A stretch of DNA of 64,000 nucleotides from Ferrovibrio xuzhouensis (GCF_042648965.1 NZ_JBHRYJ010000001.1:1550001-1614000); one strand, 5' to 3'; counted from the stretch's first letter, positions 51,842 to 59,933 are shown. Translations and numbers: made by a program. The notes: generated from the sequence alone by a model not told the origin.

Positions 51842-52477
51842 TCAGTGCTGGGTGATCTGCTTCGGCGCGACCGAGGTGGCGATCATGTCGAGCACGCGGG
51901 CGAGACCTTCCGGCATGCCGTCGTCGCTGGCATGCACCTCGACGTGGTACTTCGCCGACTGGTCGGTCGAGCGGGTGTTCTCCTTGTGCGAGGAGACCGA
52001 GCCCGAGATCTTGACCGTGGCACTGATGGGGCCCCAGCCGATCTTGGCCGTGGCTTCCATCGCCGCCTGCATGTCGGTCGATTCCTTCGAAGCCTCGGAG
52101 TTCTTCACTTCCATGTCGAAGGTGATGTCGACCTTGTTGATCGACAGGTTCGGCACCTTGACCACCGCCAGCAGCGGCACGCTCAGTTCCACCGTCTCCA
52201 TCGGCAGCGGCGCATCCGGGTTGGCCGGATCGGGCAGCTTGCTCTGCGACGGGCGGTCGAACTTGAAGGTGACGTTGCGCACGTCGCCGACGGCATTGGG
52301 ATCGACCACGCCGCCCTGGGCCGGAGCCGCCGGCGGCAGGAAGCCGATCACCTTGATGAAATCGGCGGTGGCGTTGGCGAGGCGGATCTGGGCATCGCAG
52401 GCCGCGGTCAGCGGGCCTCCGATCAGGTCGCCCATGGGCAGGCCGCGGAACTGGTCCGCCATTGAGAAATTCGGCAT
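51842..52477 (-). CDS. DUF2589 family protein, copy 1
   Basis: 211 aa, AAAGGAG before ATG 52477. Begins FSMADQFRGLPMGDLIGGPLTAACDAQIRLANATADFI, the recognisable DUF2589 opening, followed by two long beta-rich stretches (DVRNVTFKFDR..., VELSVPLLAVVKVPNLSINKVDITFDMEV) and a C-terminal segment ASDDGMPEGLARVLDMI. No signal or membrane segment. Function of the family is unknown; the repeated amphipathic strands hint at a self-assembling protein. Paired with copy 2 directly upstream. Confidence 0.8.
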   Translation of the reverse strand: MPNFSMADQFRGLPMGDLIGGPLTAACDAQIRLANATADFIKVIGFLPPAAPAQGGVVDPNAVGDVRNVTFKFDRPSQSKLPDPANPDAPLPMETVELSVPLLAVVKVPNLSINKVDITFDMEVKNSEASKESTDMQAAMEATAKIGWGPISATVKISGSVSSHKENTRSTDQSAKYHVEVHASDDGMPEGLARVLDMIATSVAPKQITQH

Positions 52478-52499
52478 CGAACAGACTCCTTTGGTTGGG

Positions 52500-53111
52500 T
52501 TAGATGGACTTGTCGAGGTGGTGGATCAGCCGCGCCATGCCTTCCGACGACGGCTGACTCTCGACCCGGAGGGTGATGCGGGCCATCGGCCCGCCGTCAC
52601 GATTGCGGGAAGCGCCGAAATCGACGCTGAGCGGTTTGTGGGTTTCGGCCGGCCACTGTGTGGCGGTGCCCTGATCGTTACCGGCCGACGGATCGGTGGC
52701 CGCCTGACCGGCAGCGGCCTGACCGGCGGCGGGCGGGGCCGCGGCAGCCTGACCAGACGCAGAGAGGCCGGCCGCCGCCGCATCGGCAGCGGCCGGTGGC
52801 GACGATGGCGGCGGTGCGGGGGGGCCGTCCTCCATCGGGCCGAGGCCGATATCGAAACTGATCTCGAGGTCCTTGACCGCCAGCAGCCGGGCACCGACCA
52901 GCGACAGCAGCGGCACCCGCACCAGGCGTTCGTCGCCCTCTTCCGCGTCATGCGCCAGCGACGGCAGCCGCACGTCGACGCTGACCGGCCGGTTGTCGTC
53001 GTCGAAGTACTGCCGCACGGCGGAGATCTGGAAGCGCTGGATCTTGTCCTGCGCGGCGGCGACAGCGCCGGCGATGCTTTCGATCAGGTGGTGCAGCGAC
53101 AGATTTGCCAC
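52500..53111 (-). CDS. DUF2589 family protein, copy 2
   Basis: 203 aa from GTG 53111, which has GGGAG before it and matches the family start ANLSLHHLIESIAGAVAAAQDKIQ; the frame extends to 53279 without similarity. Shares with copy 1 the strand pattern RVPLLSLVGARLLAVKDLEISFDI and the ending SSEGMARLIHHLDK. A low-complexity Ala/Pro/Gly insert (about 115-160) separates the two halves. First gene of the nine-gene operon. Confidence 0.75.
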   Translation of the reverse strand: MANLSLHHLIESIAGAVAAAQDKIQRFQISAVRQYFDDDNRPVSVDVRLPSLAHDAEEGDERLVRVPLLSLVGARLLAVKDLEISFDIGLGPMEDGPPAPPPSSPPAAADAAAAGLSASGQAAAAPPAAGQAAAGQAATDPSAGNDQGTATQWPAETHKPLSVDFGASRNRDGGPMARITLRVESQPSSEGMARLIHHLDKSI

Positions 53112-53202
53112 GATCCGCTCCCATGCCACGGCGAGGCCCGAGGCCTCTTCCGGATCGGCGCGCTGCACTCTTAAGTGAACGCATCTGTTGCGCGACCTAT
53201 CC

Positions 53203-53280
53203 GCTTGCGGGAGATCAAAGCGCAAGCAGGCGAAGACGTCGCTGGACGCCCGTCCCGAAAACATGGACGCGCGTCCCAAA
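53203..53280. promoter_or_regulatory. Operator region upstream of the DUF2589 operon
   Basis: Two direct repeats GGACGCSCGTCCC begin at 53244 and 53265, a 21-bp period (two helical turns), as AraC-family proteins prefer; the second contains the perfect palindrome GGACGCGCGTCC. Nearer the operon lies the inverted repeat GCTTGCG (53203-53209) / CGCAAGC (53221-53227). The AraC gene ends at 53316, just upstream. Confidence 0.55.
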
Positions 53281-53315
53281 GCGACGGGACGAGGTTTTGC
53301 TACTCTTGTATGCGT

Positions 53316-54434
53316 TCAGGCGATCGCCAATTCTCTGATCCAATGGGCGAAGGGTGCCGGGTCCGCCAGTGTCGGTCTCTGGGCCTGGGCTGGGCCCGGC
53401 TTCGGCACCAGCGCCGCCAGCACCGCATCGTCGCCCTGCGCGGCGGCCTTGCGGGCCGCCCGCGGCGACATGCCGAAAGCGGCGCGGAACAGGCGGCTGA
53501 AATGCGCCTCGTCGCTGAAGCCGCGCTCGTAGGCGATGTCGGCGATGCGCTGGCCGGCATACAGCGGATTGCAGAGCGCCAGCAGGCACTGGCGCAGGCG
53601 GCGCTGGCGCACGTAATGCTGCACGCCGCCGAGGCGCTCGAACTGGCGGTAGAGCTGGCTGCGCGAAACGAAGAGCTCGCTGACGATGGTGTCGGGCGTC
53701 AGCGTCTCGCGATGCAGGTTCTGTTCGATGTACTGCCGGATCCTGCGCGCCAGGTTTTCCCGCGCCGGCGAGGGCACCAGCAGTGTCGCATCCGGCGCGA
53801 AGCCCAGGCAGATGGCAATCAGGCTGATAGCCGCGGTGGCCAGCGCCGAGGCTTCGGCCAGCCTGAACCGCGAGGCCTCCAGGTAGATGGCGACCATATG
53901 CTGCGCGAGGATGGCGCCGAGCGGTGTCTCGCGGCGCAGTACCCGGCCATGCTGGCGGTTCGGGTCTTTCAGCAGCGGCGCCAGTGTCGTCCGCGGCACC
54001 ACCAGGCTGATCGCCTCGCCGGCACCGGCGAGGAAGCCGGCCGGCAGCGCCATGTCCCAGATGCCGACATCCATCGGGCGCAGCCGCCGCGCCGCGCCGG
54101 CGCCGAAGGCACCGCCCTGCTGCAGCGGCAGATGCAGCAGGTAATGGTCGAGGTCATCGATCTGGCGGCGACTGTCCGAGCGCAGATAGCGCGCCGCATC
54201 GGCCCGGCTGTGGCAGAGCAGGAAGGCGCCGAAGTGATAGGCGGTCAGCGCGGCGGAAAAGCCCCCCGGCGGCCGGTGTTTCAGGGGTCGCACCGCAAAC
54301 AGCGGCGCCACGGTCTGCTGCCAGGCGGCAAAACGGTCTCCCCGCGGCAGGTCCGCAGTGGCAAATCGCGCCACCGGCATATGCTCCTGCCCCCCGGCCC
54401 CCTCCGGATGAACACTGCCTGACGGGAAGACCAT
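53316..54434 (-). CDS. AraC family transcriptional regulator
   Basis: 372 aa, strong GGAGGGAGG before ATG 54434. N-terminal about 230 residues resemble the AraC-binding-like domain of FeaR-type regulators (FGAFLLCHSRADAARYLRSDSRRQIDDLDHYLLHLPLQQGG). The C-terminal two helix-turn-helix domain has LTPDTIVSELFVSRSQLYRQFE and IADIAYERGFSDEAHFSRLFRAAFGMSPRAAR. It lies between the divergent FAD monooxygenase gene and the DUF2589 operon, so either could be its target. Confidence 0.9.
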   Translation of the reverse strand: MVFPSGSVHPEGAGGQEHMPVARFATADLPRGDRFAAWQQTVAPLFAVRPLKHRPPGGFSAALTAYHFGAFLLCHSRADAARYLRSDSRRQIDDLDHYLLHLPLQQGGAFGAGAARRLRPMDVGIWDMALPAGFLAGAGEAISLVVPRTTLAPLLKDPNRQHGRVLRRETPLGAILAQHMVAIYLEASRFRLAEASALATAAISLIAICLGFAPDATLLVPSPARENLARRIRQYIEQNLHRETLTPDTIVSELFVSRSQLYRQFERLGGVQHYVRQRRLRQCLLALCNPLYAGQRIADIAYERGFSDEAHFSRLFRAAFGMSPRAARKAAAQGDDAVLAALVPKPGPAQAQRPTLADPAPFAHWIRELAIA

Positions 54435-54661
54435 ATATCCTCCCTCCCTTTAGAAGGGAGAGAACGCGACAATTATCTATTTTGTATGTACATAATGACT
54501 ATTAAAGGGTGTATTCACAGCCGGTGATAACTCCTTAAGGATATATTGCAGCCCGGTTGCCCATCCCGCCCGGACCGCGCCATCGCGGCCATTCCGCTGC
54601 GGCCGGCTTTCATGTTTTCCTGTCCGGCGCCTGCCCGTCCCCGGCAACAGGAGGATACGCC
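54435..54661. promoter_or_regulatory. AT-rich divergent promoter region
   Basis: 227 bp between the AraC gene and the monooxygenase gene. 54470-54545 is strongly AT-rich and contains the perfect 10-bp palindromes TATGTACATA (54485-54494) and TCCTTAAGGA (54532-54541). Likely promoters for both genes. Confidence 0.5.
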
Positions 54662-55972
54662 ATGGCCCCCGGCACCCCACCGGACAGCATCCCCCGCAGC
54701 ACCTGCCTGATCGCCGGCGGTGGCCCCGCCGGCATGATGCTCGGCCTGCTGCTGGCGCGCGCCGGCATCCGCGTCACCGTGCTGGAAAAGCATGCCGACT
54801 TCTTCCGCGACTTCCGCGGCGACACCATCCACAGTTCGACACTGGAGCTGATGCACGAGCTCGGGCTGCTCGATGCCTTCCTGCGCCTGCCGCACCAGAA
54901 GATCACCCGCTTCACCGGCCGTGTCGGCGGCAGGCCGGTGGCGATCGCCGATTTCTCGCATCTGCCGGTGCACTGCCGCTACATCGCCATCATGCCGCAA
55001 TGGGACTTCCTCGATTTCGTCGCCCGCGAGGCCAGGCGCTATCCGGCCTTCTCCTTACGCATGGGTATCAAGGCGCAGGCCCTGCTGCGCGACGATGCCG
55101 GCCGCATCTGCGGTGTCGCCACCCGCGATCCTGACGGCAACAAAGACGAGATCCATGCCGATCTCGTGGTCGCCTGCGACGGCCGCGATTCCGCCCTGCG
55201 CGCCCGGATGATGCAGAGCGCGAACGGCCGGGCTGCGAACAAACTGGCGCTCGACGAATACGGTGCACCGATCGACGTGCTGTGGTTCCGCTTGCCGCGC
55301 CGCGCCGGGGACGCCGAGGAACTGCTCGGCCGCATGGACAGCGGCCGCGCCATGGTGCTGATCAACCGTGGCGACTATTTCCAGTGCGCCTGGATCATCG
55401 CGAAGGGCAGCCTGCCGGCGCTGCAGGACCAGGGCCTCGAGGCGTTGCGTACGGCGATTGCCACGCTGGTGCCGTTCCTCGCCGACCGCGTCGATGCGCT
55501 ACGCGGCTGGGACGACGTGAAGCTGCTGACCGTGCAGATCAACCGGCTGCGGCGCTGGTCGCTGCCCGGCCTGCTGTGCATCGGCGATGCAGCCCATGCG
55601 ATGTCGCCGGTCGGCGGCGTCGGCGTCAATCTCGCCGTGCAGGATGCAGTGGCGGCTGCCAATATCCTGTGGCCGGCGCTGCGCGACCGCCAGGACGGCG
55701 ATGGCGACATGGCGAAGCTCGATGCGGCTGCGGCGCGCGTGCAGGATCGCCGCAGCCTTGCCGTGCGGATCGTGCAGCGTTTCCAGATCGCGGCACAGGA
55801 TTTCATCGTGCGCAACATCCTGTCACGCAGCCCGGATGCGCCATCGCCGTCCCTGCCGCTGCCGCTCTGGCTGCTGACCAATTTTCCACCTTTGCGTCGC
55901 CTGCCCGCCCGACTGATCGGCCTTGGCGTGCGTCGCGAACGGATCGAAACGCCGCAGCGAATATCACCATGA
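54662..55972 (+). CDS. FAD-dependent aromatic-type monooxygenase
   Basis: 436 aa from ATG 54662 with AGGAGGATA before it. PHBH-fold flavoprotein: dinucleotide motif LIAGGGPAGMMLGLLLARAG, middle motif LVVACDGRDSALRAR, and FAD-binding GDAAHAMSPVGGVGVNLAVQDAVAAAN. Such enzymes hydroxylate aromatic or polyketide substrates with NAD(P)H and O2. Divergent from an AraC regulator that may control it. Specific substrate not evident. Confidence 0.88.
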   Translation: MAPGTPPDSIPRSTCLIAGGGPAGMMLGLLLARAGIRVTVLEKHADFFRDFRGDTIHSSTLELMHELGLLDAFLRLPHQKITRFTGRVGGRPVAIADFSHLPVHCRYIAIMPQWDFLDFVAREARRYPAFSLRMGIKAQALLRDDAGRICGVATRDPDGNKDEIHADLVVACDGRDSALRARMMQSANGRAANKLALDEYGAPIDVLWFRLPRRAGDAEELLGRMDSGRAMVLINRGDYFQCAWIIAKGSLPALQDQGLEALRTAIATLVPFLADRVDALRGWDDVKLLTVQINRLRRWSLPGLLCIGDAAHAMSPVGGVGVNLAVQDAVAAANILWPALRDRQDGDGDMAKLDAAAARVQDRRSLAVRIVQRFQIAAQDFIVRNILSRSPDAPSPSLPLPLWLLTNFPPLRRLPARLIGLGVRRERIETPQRISP

Positions 55973-56070
55973 CGGCAAACGATCATTGACTTGCCCAATT
56001 CCAGACATATTTCCTGCGTCCTATCGGGGCCGGGGTGTTGGGGCGGTTCATCCGACGATGAGGTGCTTGC

Positions 56071-56283
56071 ATGCCTGCCTATGACTGGACCATCGATGCC
56101 GCGGCACGGATCGCGGAAAACGACGACTATCTCGTCTCTCTCTATGACATCGCCGATGGCGAATTCGACATCGCCTATGTGCGGCCGAAGACGGTGCAGG
56201 CCCTCGATGGCGCTGCCCAGGCGGCCCGCGAGGCGCTGATCGCCTTCGACATCGCCATGCATCGGTCCATGAACCGGCGCTGA
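56071..56283 (+). CDS. Small hypothetical protein
   Basis: 70 aa with GAGG before the ATG. Sequence DWTIDAAARIAENDDYLVSLYDIADGEFDIAYVRP then an Ala-rich amphipathic helix. Acidic, soluble, no family recognised. Codon use fits the surroundings, which supports it being real. It stands alone between the monooxygenase and the MarR operator. Confidence 0.55.
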   Translation: MPAYDWTIDAAARIAENDDYLVSLYDIADGEFDIAYVRPKTVQALDGAAQAAREALIAFDIAMHRSMNRR

Positions 56284-56353
56284 GCGACAGCCCGCCAGAG
56301 CCAGGGTTTCTACCGGTCTTTTGATTCAGTGATTGTTTTAAGGCTTTGACTCC

Positions 56354-56384
56354 GCATAATACTAAGCCTAGCTTAGTATTATGC
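56354..56384. promoter_or_regulatory. 31-bp MarR operator overlapping the start codon
   Basis: Perfect inverted repeat: GCATAATACTAAGC (56354-56367) and GCTTAGTATTATGC (56371-56384) with spacer CTA. The MarR ATG (56381-56383) lies inside the right arm, and TTGACT at 56346-56351 may be the -35 element. Binding here would block the promoter directly. Confidence 0.88.
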
Positions 56385-56875
56385 CTGTCGCCGACACCCG
56401 TTCCGCCACCCTTCACGATACCGCCGGCCGGCTGCAGCGCGGCACGGCGGCGCTCGCCCGTCGCCTGCGCGCGACCGCGCCCGCGGACGGCATCAGCCCG
56501 GCGCGGCTCGGGATTCTGGCCGGGCTGCGGCGCAGCGGCGGCGGCATGACCGCCTCCGCGCTGGCCGCCGACCTCGGCATCCAGCCGCAGTCGCTGACCC
56601 GCCTGCTGGCCGATCTCGAGGCACGCCGCCTGATCGCGCGGCGCACCGACAGCACCGACCGCCGCCGCAGCCTGATCGCCCTGACCCCGGCCGGCACGGC
56701 ATTGCTCACCACCGAGCTGCGCCGCCGCCGCGCCGCGCTGGCCGCGACCATCGCCGCGACCTTCACGCCCGCTGAGCAGAAACTGCTGCACCAAGCCACC
56801 CTGCTGCTCGACCGCCTCGCCGCGGCGCTGCCGCGCGCGACCGATGATGATGCGGACGAGGCTGCCGTGGAATGA
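56381..56875 (+). CDS. MarR family transcriptional regulator
   Basis: 164 aa. Winged helix-turn-helix at about 40-110: MTASALAADLGIQPQSLTRLLADLEARRLIARRTDSTDRRRSLIALTPAG. The ATG lies in the 31-bp operator and no ribosome binding site precedes it, so the mRNA may be leaderless; the next in-frame Met is too late in the fold. Overlaps the FUSC transporter gene by four bases. Expected to repress the pair and respond to a small phenolic or toxic compound. Confidence 0.88.
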   Translation: MPVADTRSATLHDTAGRLQRGTAALARRLRATAPADGISPARLGILAGLRRSGGGMTASALAADLGIQPQSLTRLLADLEARRLIARRTDSTDRRRSLIALTPAGTALLTTELRRRRAALAATIAATFTPAEQKLLHQATLLLDRLAAALPRATDDDADEAAVE

Positions 56876-57864
56876 TCGCCGCCCTGCGCGCACAGATTGC
56901 CGGCACTGCGGAAATCGACTGGCGCGATCCGCTGCGCATGAGCATTGCCGCGCTGCTGGCCTATGCCGCAGCAACAGCGCTGCATCTGCCGGAGGCCTTC
57001 TGGGCGGTACTGAGCGCCCTGGTGGTCAGCCGGCCGCATCGCGGCGGCACCATGCAGGCCGGCGTCGGCCGTTTTGCCGGCACGCTGGCCGGCGTCGCCT
57101 GGGCCATGGTCGTCGCGGCCGGCCGGCACTGGATGATCGAAGGCTGGCAGGTCCATGAAATCTGGCTGCTGCTGGCCCTGCTCGCGCCGCTGACCGCGCT
57201 GGTCGCCTGGCGCGCCGACTATCGCACCGCGCCGATCGCCGCCGTCATCGTGCTGTCGGCGGCGCCCCATGGTGACGGCGCGCCGCTGGCCGCCGCCGCC
57301 CTGCGGCTGGCCGAGATCACGCTGGGCGCCGGCACCGGTATGGCGGTGGCATGGCTGCTGCTGCCGGCCGGCTCGCTGCGGCGGACGGAAACCCTCGCGG
57401 CGCGGCTGCTCGATGCGCTGGCCGGCCTGCTCGAAGGCGAAGACCCGCAGGGCACCGCCGGCCGGCGGCCGCTGGATGCCTGCCGCCGCCTGCTGCAGCA
57501 TCTGACCGCCGCCAGCCGTGCCGCGCCCTGGGAGGGCGGCGACCATGCCCGCGCCGAACAGCTGGCGGCGCTGGCCGCGCGGCTGCACAGCGATGTTGCC
57601 TTCCTGCGCCGCTGCCTTGCGGCGAAGGCCACGACCACGGCAGATGAACAGCGCATCGAGGCCTGCCGCACGGCATTGCGCAGCCTCGCGATGTTGCTGC
57701 GTGGACAGGATCCGATGCCCCAGCCGACGCCCGCTGTGCCGTCACCGCAGACCACCGCCACCGGCGAACTGCTGGCGATGCTGGAGCAGGACATCGCGGC
57801 GCTGGCGCGCCTCGTGGCGACACCACGGCGAAAAAAATGGCGGCTGCCGAAGCAGCCCCGATAA
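56872..57864 (+). CDS. FUSC-family (aromatic acid/fusaric acid resistance) membrane protein
   Basis: 330 aa. N-terminal half has about six membrane helices in the FUSC pattern (IAALLAYAAATALHLPEAFWAVLSALVVSRPHRGGTMQAGVGRFAGTLAGVAWAMVVA). The second half is a cytoplasmic helical region. Half-size compared with the usual 650-700 aa FUSC pumps, so it probably dimerises. The last ten codons coincide with an opposite-strand terminator repeat. Confidence 0.85.
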   Translation: MIAALRAQIAGTAEIDWRDPLRMSIAALLAYAAATALHLPEAFWAVLSALVVSRPHRGGTMQAGVGRFAGTLAGVAWAMVVAAGRHWMIEGWQVHEIWLLLALLAPLTALVAWRADYRTAPIAAVIVLSAAPHGDGAPLAAAALRLAEITLGAGTGMAVAWLLLPAGSLRRTETLAARLLDALAGLLEGEDPQGTAGRRPLDACRRLLQHLTAASRAAPWEGGDHARAEQLAALAARLHSDVAFLRRCLAAKATTTADEQRIEACRTALRSLAMLLRGQDPMPQPTPAVPSPQTTATGELLAMLEQDIAALARLVATPRRKKWRLPKQPR

Positions 57865-57895
57865 CAAAAAAATGGCGGCTGCCGAAGCAGCCGCC
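57831..57895 (-). terminator. Tandem UUCG-loop terminators for the DUF1328 gene
   Basis: A 27-bp direct repeat occurs at 57831-57857 and 57866-57892. On the minus strand each copy reads as a GC-rich stem with a TTCG loop, followed by ATTTTTTT. The first met by polymerase (57866-57895) has a perfect 9-bp stem, GGCGGCTGC with GCAGCCGCC; the second has a 6-bp core stem and lies inside the 3' end of the FUSC coding sequence. Confidence 0.85.
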
Positions 57896-58020
57896 GAGGC
57901 GGGGGGAAGGAAGGGAAGATGAGAAAGTCCGGCTTCAACAGACTGCGGCAGCCGGCGCCGCATCGGAGTCCACTGACCTGAAGTCTGGGGAGGACCGTCC
58001 GATTTCGTAACGCCCCGGCG

Positions 58021-58200
58021 TCAGACCAGCGGCGGTCGCCGACCGGTCACCAGATGGGCGATCAGGCTGACCACGAAAACGGCGATGAAGATGAAAAACA
58101 GAATCTGCGCGATGCTGGCCGAGGCCGCCGCGATGCCGCCGAAGCCGAACACGCCGGCGACGATGGCGAGGATGAAGAATATCAGGGCCCAATAAAGCAT
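58021..58200 (-). CDS. DUF1328 small membrane protein (YtjA-like)
   Basis: 59 aa from ATG 58200 with ACGGAG before it. Two membrane helices: YWALIFFILAIVAGVFGFGGIA and IAQILFFIFIAVFVVSLIAHL, then GRRPPLV. This is the YtjA/DUF1328 family, often stress-induced; precise role unknown. Followed by the tandem terminators at 57831-57895. Confidence 0.9.
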   Translation of the reverse strand: MLYWALIFFILAIVAGVFGFGGIAAASASIAQILFFIFIAVFVVSLIAHLVTGRRPPLV

Positions 58201-58534
58201 GATGTGTCTCCGTCTGGTTTTCCCGCCAGAGAACTCTTGTGCGTGCGGGAGACTGCTTATCCGTGGCGGCGCCCTGCAATACGGCCGGATCAATTCCGGC
58301 GCGACGCCGCCTGTAGAGTCTGGCTTCGGGACGGCGGAGAGGAACGACCCGTCGCCCGATGCAGGGACAGGATGGCCGGCAAATAAGGCGGGAAAGCGGG
58401 AGACAATGGGGCAATATCGCGGCAGGGGCGCTGCCCGCGATAGCACCTAACCTGCTGGTTTGAAATGATTTTCAGCGATCCGCCGGCCTTTGTGCCGCCG
58501 CAATCGCCGTCCTCGCCAATACCCTGGCCGGCGA
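58201..58534. other. 334-bp intergenic region
   Basis: Upstream region of the DUF1328 gene and downstream of the Gfo/Idh/MocA gene, both on the minus strand. One inverted repeat is seen: GCCGGA (58284-58289) / TCCGGC (58295-58300). No gene, RNA or clear terminator identified. Confidence 0.4.
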
Positions 58535-59521
58535 TCAGCCGGCCAGAATGGTCTCGACCACCCGCTGCACCTCGGCGGCCTCGCGCAAGGTGGCCAGCGC
58601 CAGGCCGGCCGGGGCCGGGCGGCCGGCGGTCAGCGCGGCGACCTTGTCGAGCTGGCCGCGCAGCGTCAGCGGCCGCGCCGTTTCGTTCGGGATCGCGTCG
58701 GGCGCTTCCTGCCAGCTGCCATCGGCGGCCAGCCGCTCGGCCACCGCCCAGTCGCGCAGGCGGATGCGGCCCTGCGGCCCGATGATGGTGAAGGTGTTGT
58801 GGTCGGGCTTGTCCGTGGTGCCGACGCCGCCCTTCAGCGTCACCGGAATCTTCCCCGCCGTCAGTGTCGCCGAGATCGCCCGCTCGCTGCGCCCGGCTTC
58901 CGGATAGGCGACGCTGTGCTGCTGCAGGGTGAGCGCGCCGAACAGGCGGCGGGCGAGGAACAGGAAATGCGAGCCGACCTCGCGGGCAAAGCCGCCCTGG
59001 GCCCGCGCATCGAGCCAGGCCGCCGCATCCATCTGCCACGGTCGCGGCCAGTGTGCGAAGGCGATCTCGATCTCGATGCTCTGCACGGCACCGGTGATGC
59101 CGTCATCGATCCAGCGCAGCAGCTGGGCAACGCCGGCCATCGAGGCGAAGGGAAAATTCACCGCGGCGCGCGCGCCGCTCTTCTCGGCTTCGGCCACGAA
59201 GGCCTCGGCCTCGGCGACATCGACGGCGAGCGGCTTCTCGCAGAACACCGCACGGTTCTGCGCGAAGGCCGCGCGGGCGTAATTCAGATGGAAGGCCGGC
59301 GGCGCGGCGATATAGAGGCAGTCGCAGGCAGCGATCACCGCCGCGGCCGACGCGAGCCGCGGCACCTGCGGCAGATCCTTCGCCAGCCGCTGCATCGCCT
59401 CGGTGGACGGATCCCACAGGCCGGCGACGGCAACGACGGCCGGGTCGTGATTCAGCGCGGCGCGCAGCAGGCGCTCGCCCATGATGCCGTAACCGATGAT
59501 GCCGAGGCGGATGGGAGACAT
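58535..59521 (-). CDS. Gfo/Idh/MocA family oxidoreductase
   Basis: 328 aa. N-terminal Rossmann fold (LGIIGYGIMGERLLRAALNHDPAVVAVAGLWDPS), nicotinamide-site motif FCEKPLAVDVAEAEAF (the conserved EKP), and the C-terminal alpha/beta domain with AQGGFAREVGSHFLFLARRLFG, where the Gly-x-x-x-Asp-x-x-x-His motif is replaced by EVGSHF. Family members are NAD(P)-dependent sugar or polyol dehydrogenases. Substrate unknown. Confidence 0.88.
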   Translation of the reverse strand: MSPIRLGIIGYGIMGERLLRAALNHDPAVVAVAGLWDPSTEAMQRLAKDLPQVPRLASAAAVIAACDCLYIAAPPAFHLNYARAAFAQNRAVFCEKPLAVDVAEAEAFVAEAEKSGARAAVNFPFASMAGVAQLLRWIDDGITGAVQSIEIEIAFAHWPRPWQMDAAAWLDARAQGGFAREVGSHFLFLARRLFGALTLQQHSVAYPEAGRSERAISATLTAGKIPVTLKGGVGTTDKPDHNTFTIIGPQGRIRLRDWAVAERLAADGSWQEAPDAIPNETARPLTLRGQLDKVAALTAGRPAPAGLALATLREAAEVQRVVETILAG

Positions 59522-59933
59522 GGAACACTCGCTTGATGAGGAAAGACGGGGTGCTGAGGAAAGACGGGCGGCACCCTAGCGCAGGCCCGGCCGTCCGCGC
59601 CACTTGCAGGCCGATGCTCCGGGATACGGCTGCGACCCACCAGATGCAGCAGCCGCGGTGGTGGCCTTCTACTAAGGCTGTCAACCGGAATTATGCATTA
59701 ATCGCATGGCTGGCATGTGAAAACTGCAATTTATCCGCCTACGGTTTATCGCCGATAACCATTCTGCCATCTGGACTTGCAGGCCCTTTGGCACTTTCCC
59801 GCGGGCATGGGAAAGTCTCCCACCGACCCTGTGGCGCGCTCGAGAGATACCGGCGGCGCGCCTTTTCTGCAGGGCATCCCATCCGACCTGACACACCCGA
59901 AGCGCCGGCGCTGACCCGGCGCAGGAGAAGGCT
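59522..59933. promoter_or_regulatory. 412-bp divergent region with repeats and a sigma-28-like -10
   Basis: Two direct repeats TGAGGAAAGACGGG (59537-59550, 59555-59568; 18-bp period) lie just upstream of the oxidoreductase gene. Nearer the chemoreceptor, GCCGATAA (59751-59758) is a perfect match to the sigma-28 -10 box, although the -35 is poor. An inverted repeat ACTTTCCC (59793-59800) / GGGAAAGT (59809-59816) follows. No gene recognised. Confidence 0.45.

Noticed and set aside
57935..58414. 159-codon minus-strand frame around the DUF1328 gene
   Set aside because: Different frame from the clear DUF1328 protein; Arg/Pro-rich shadow.
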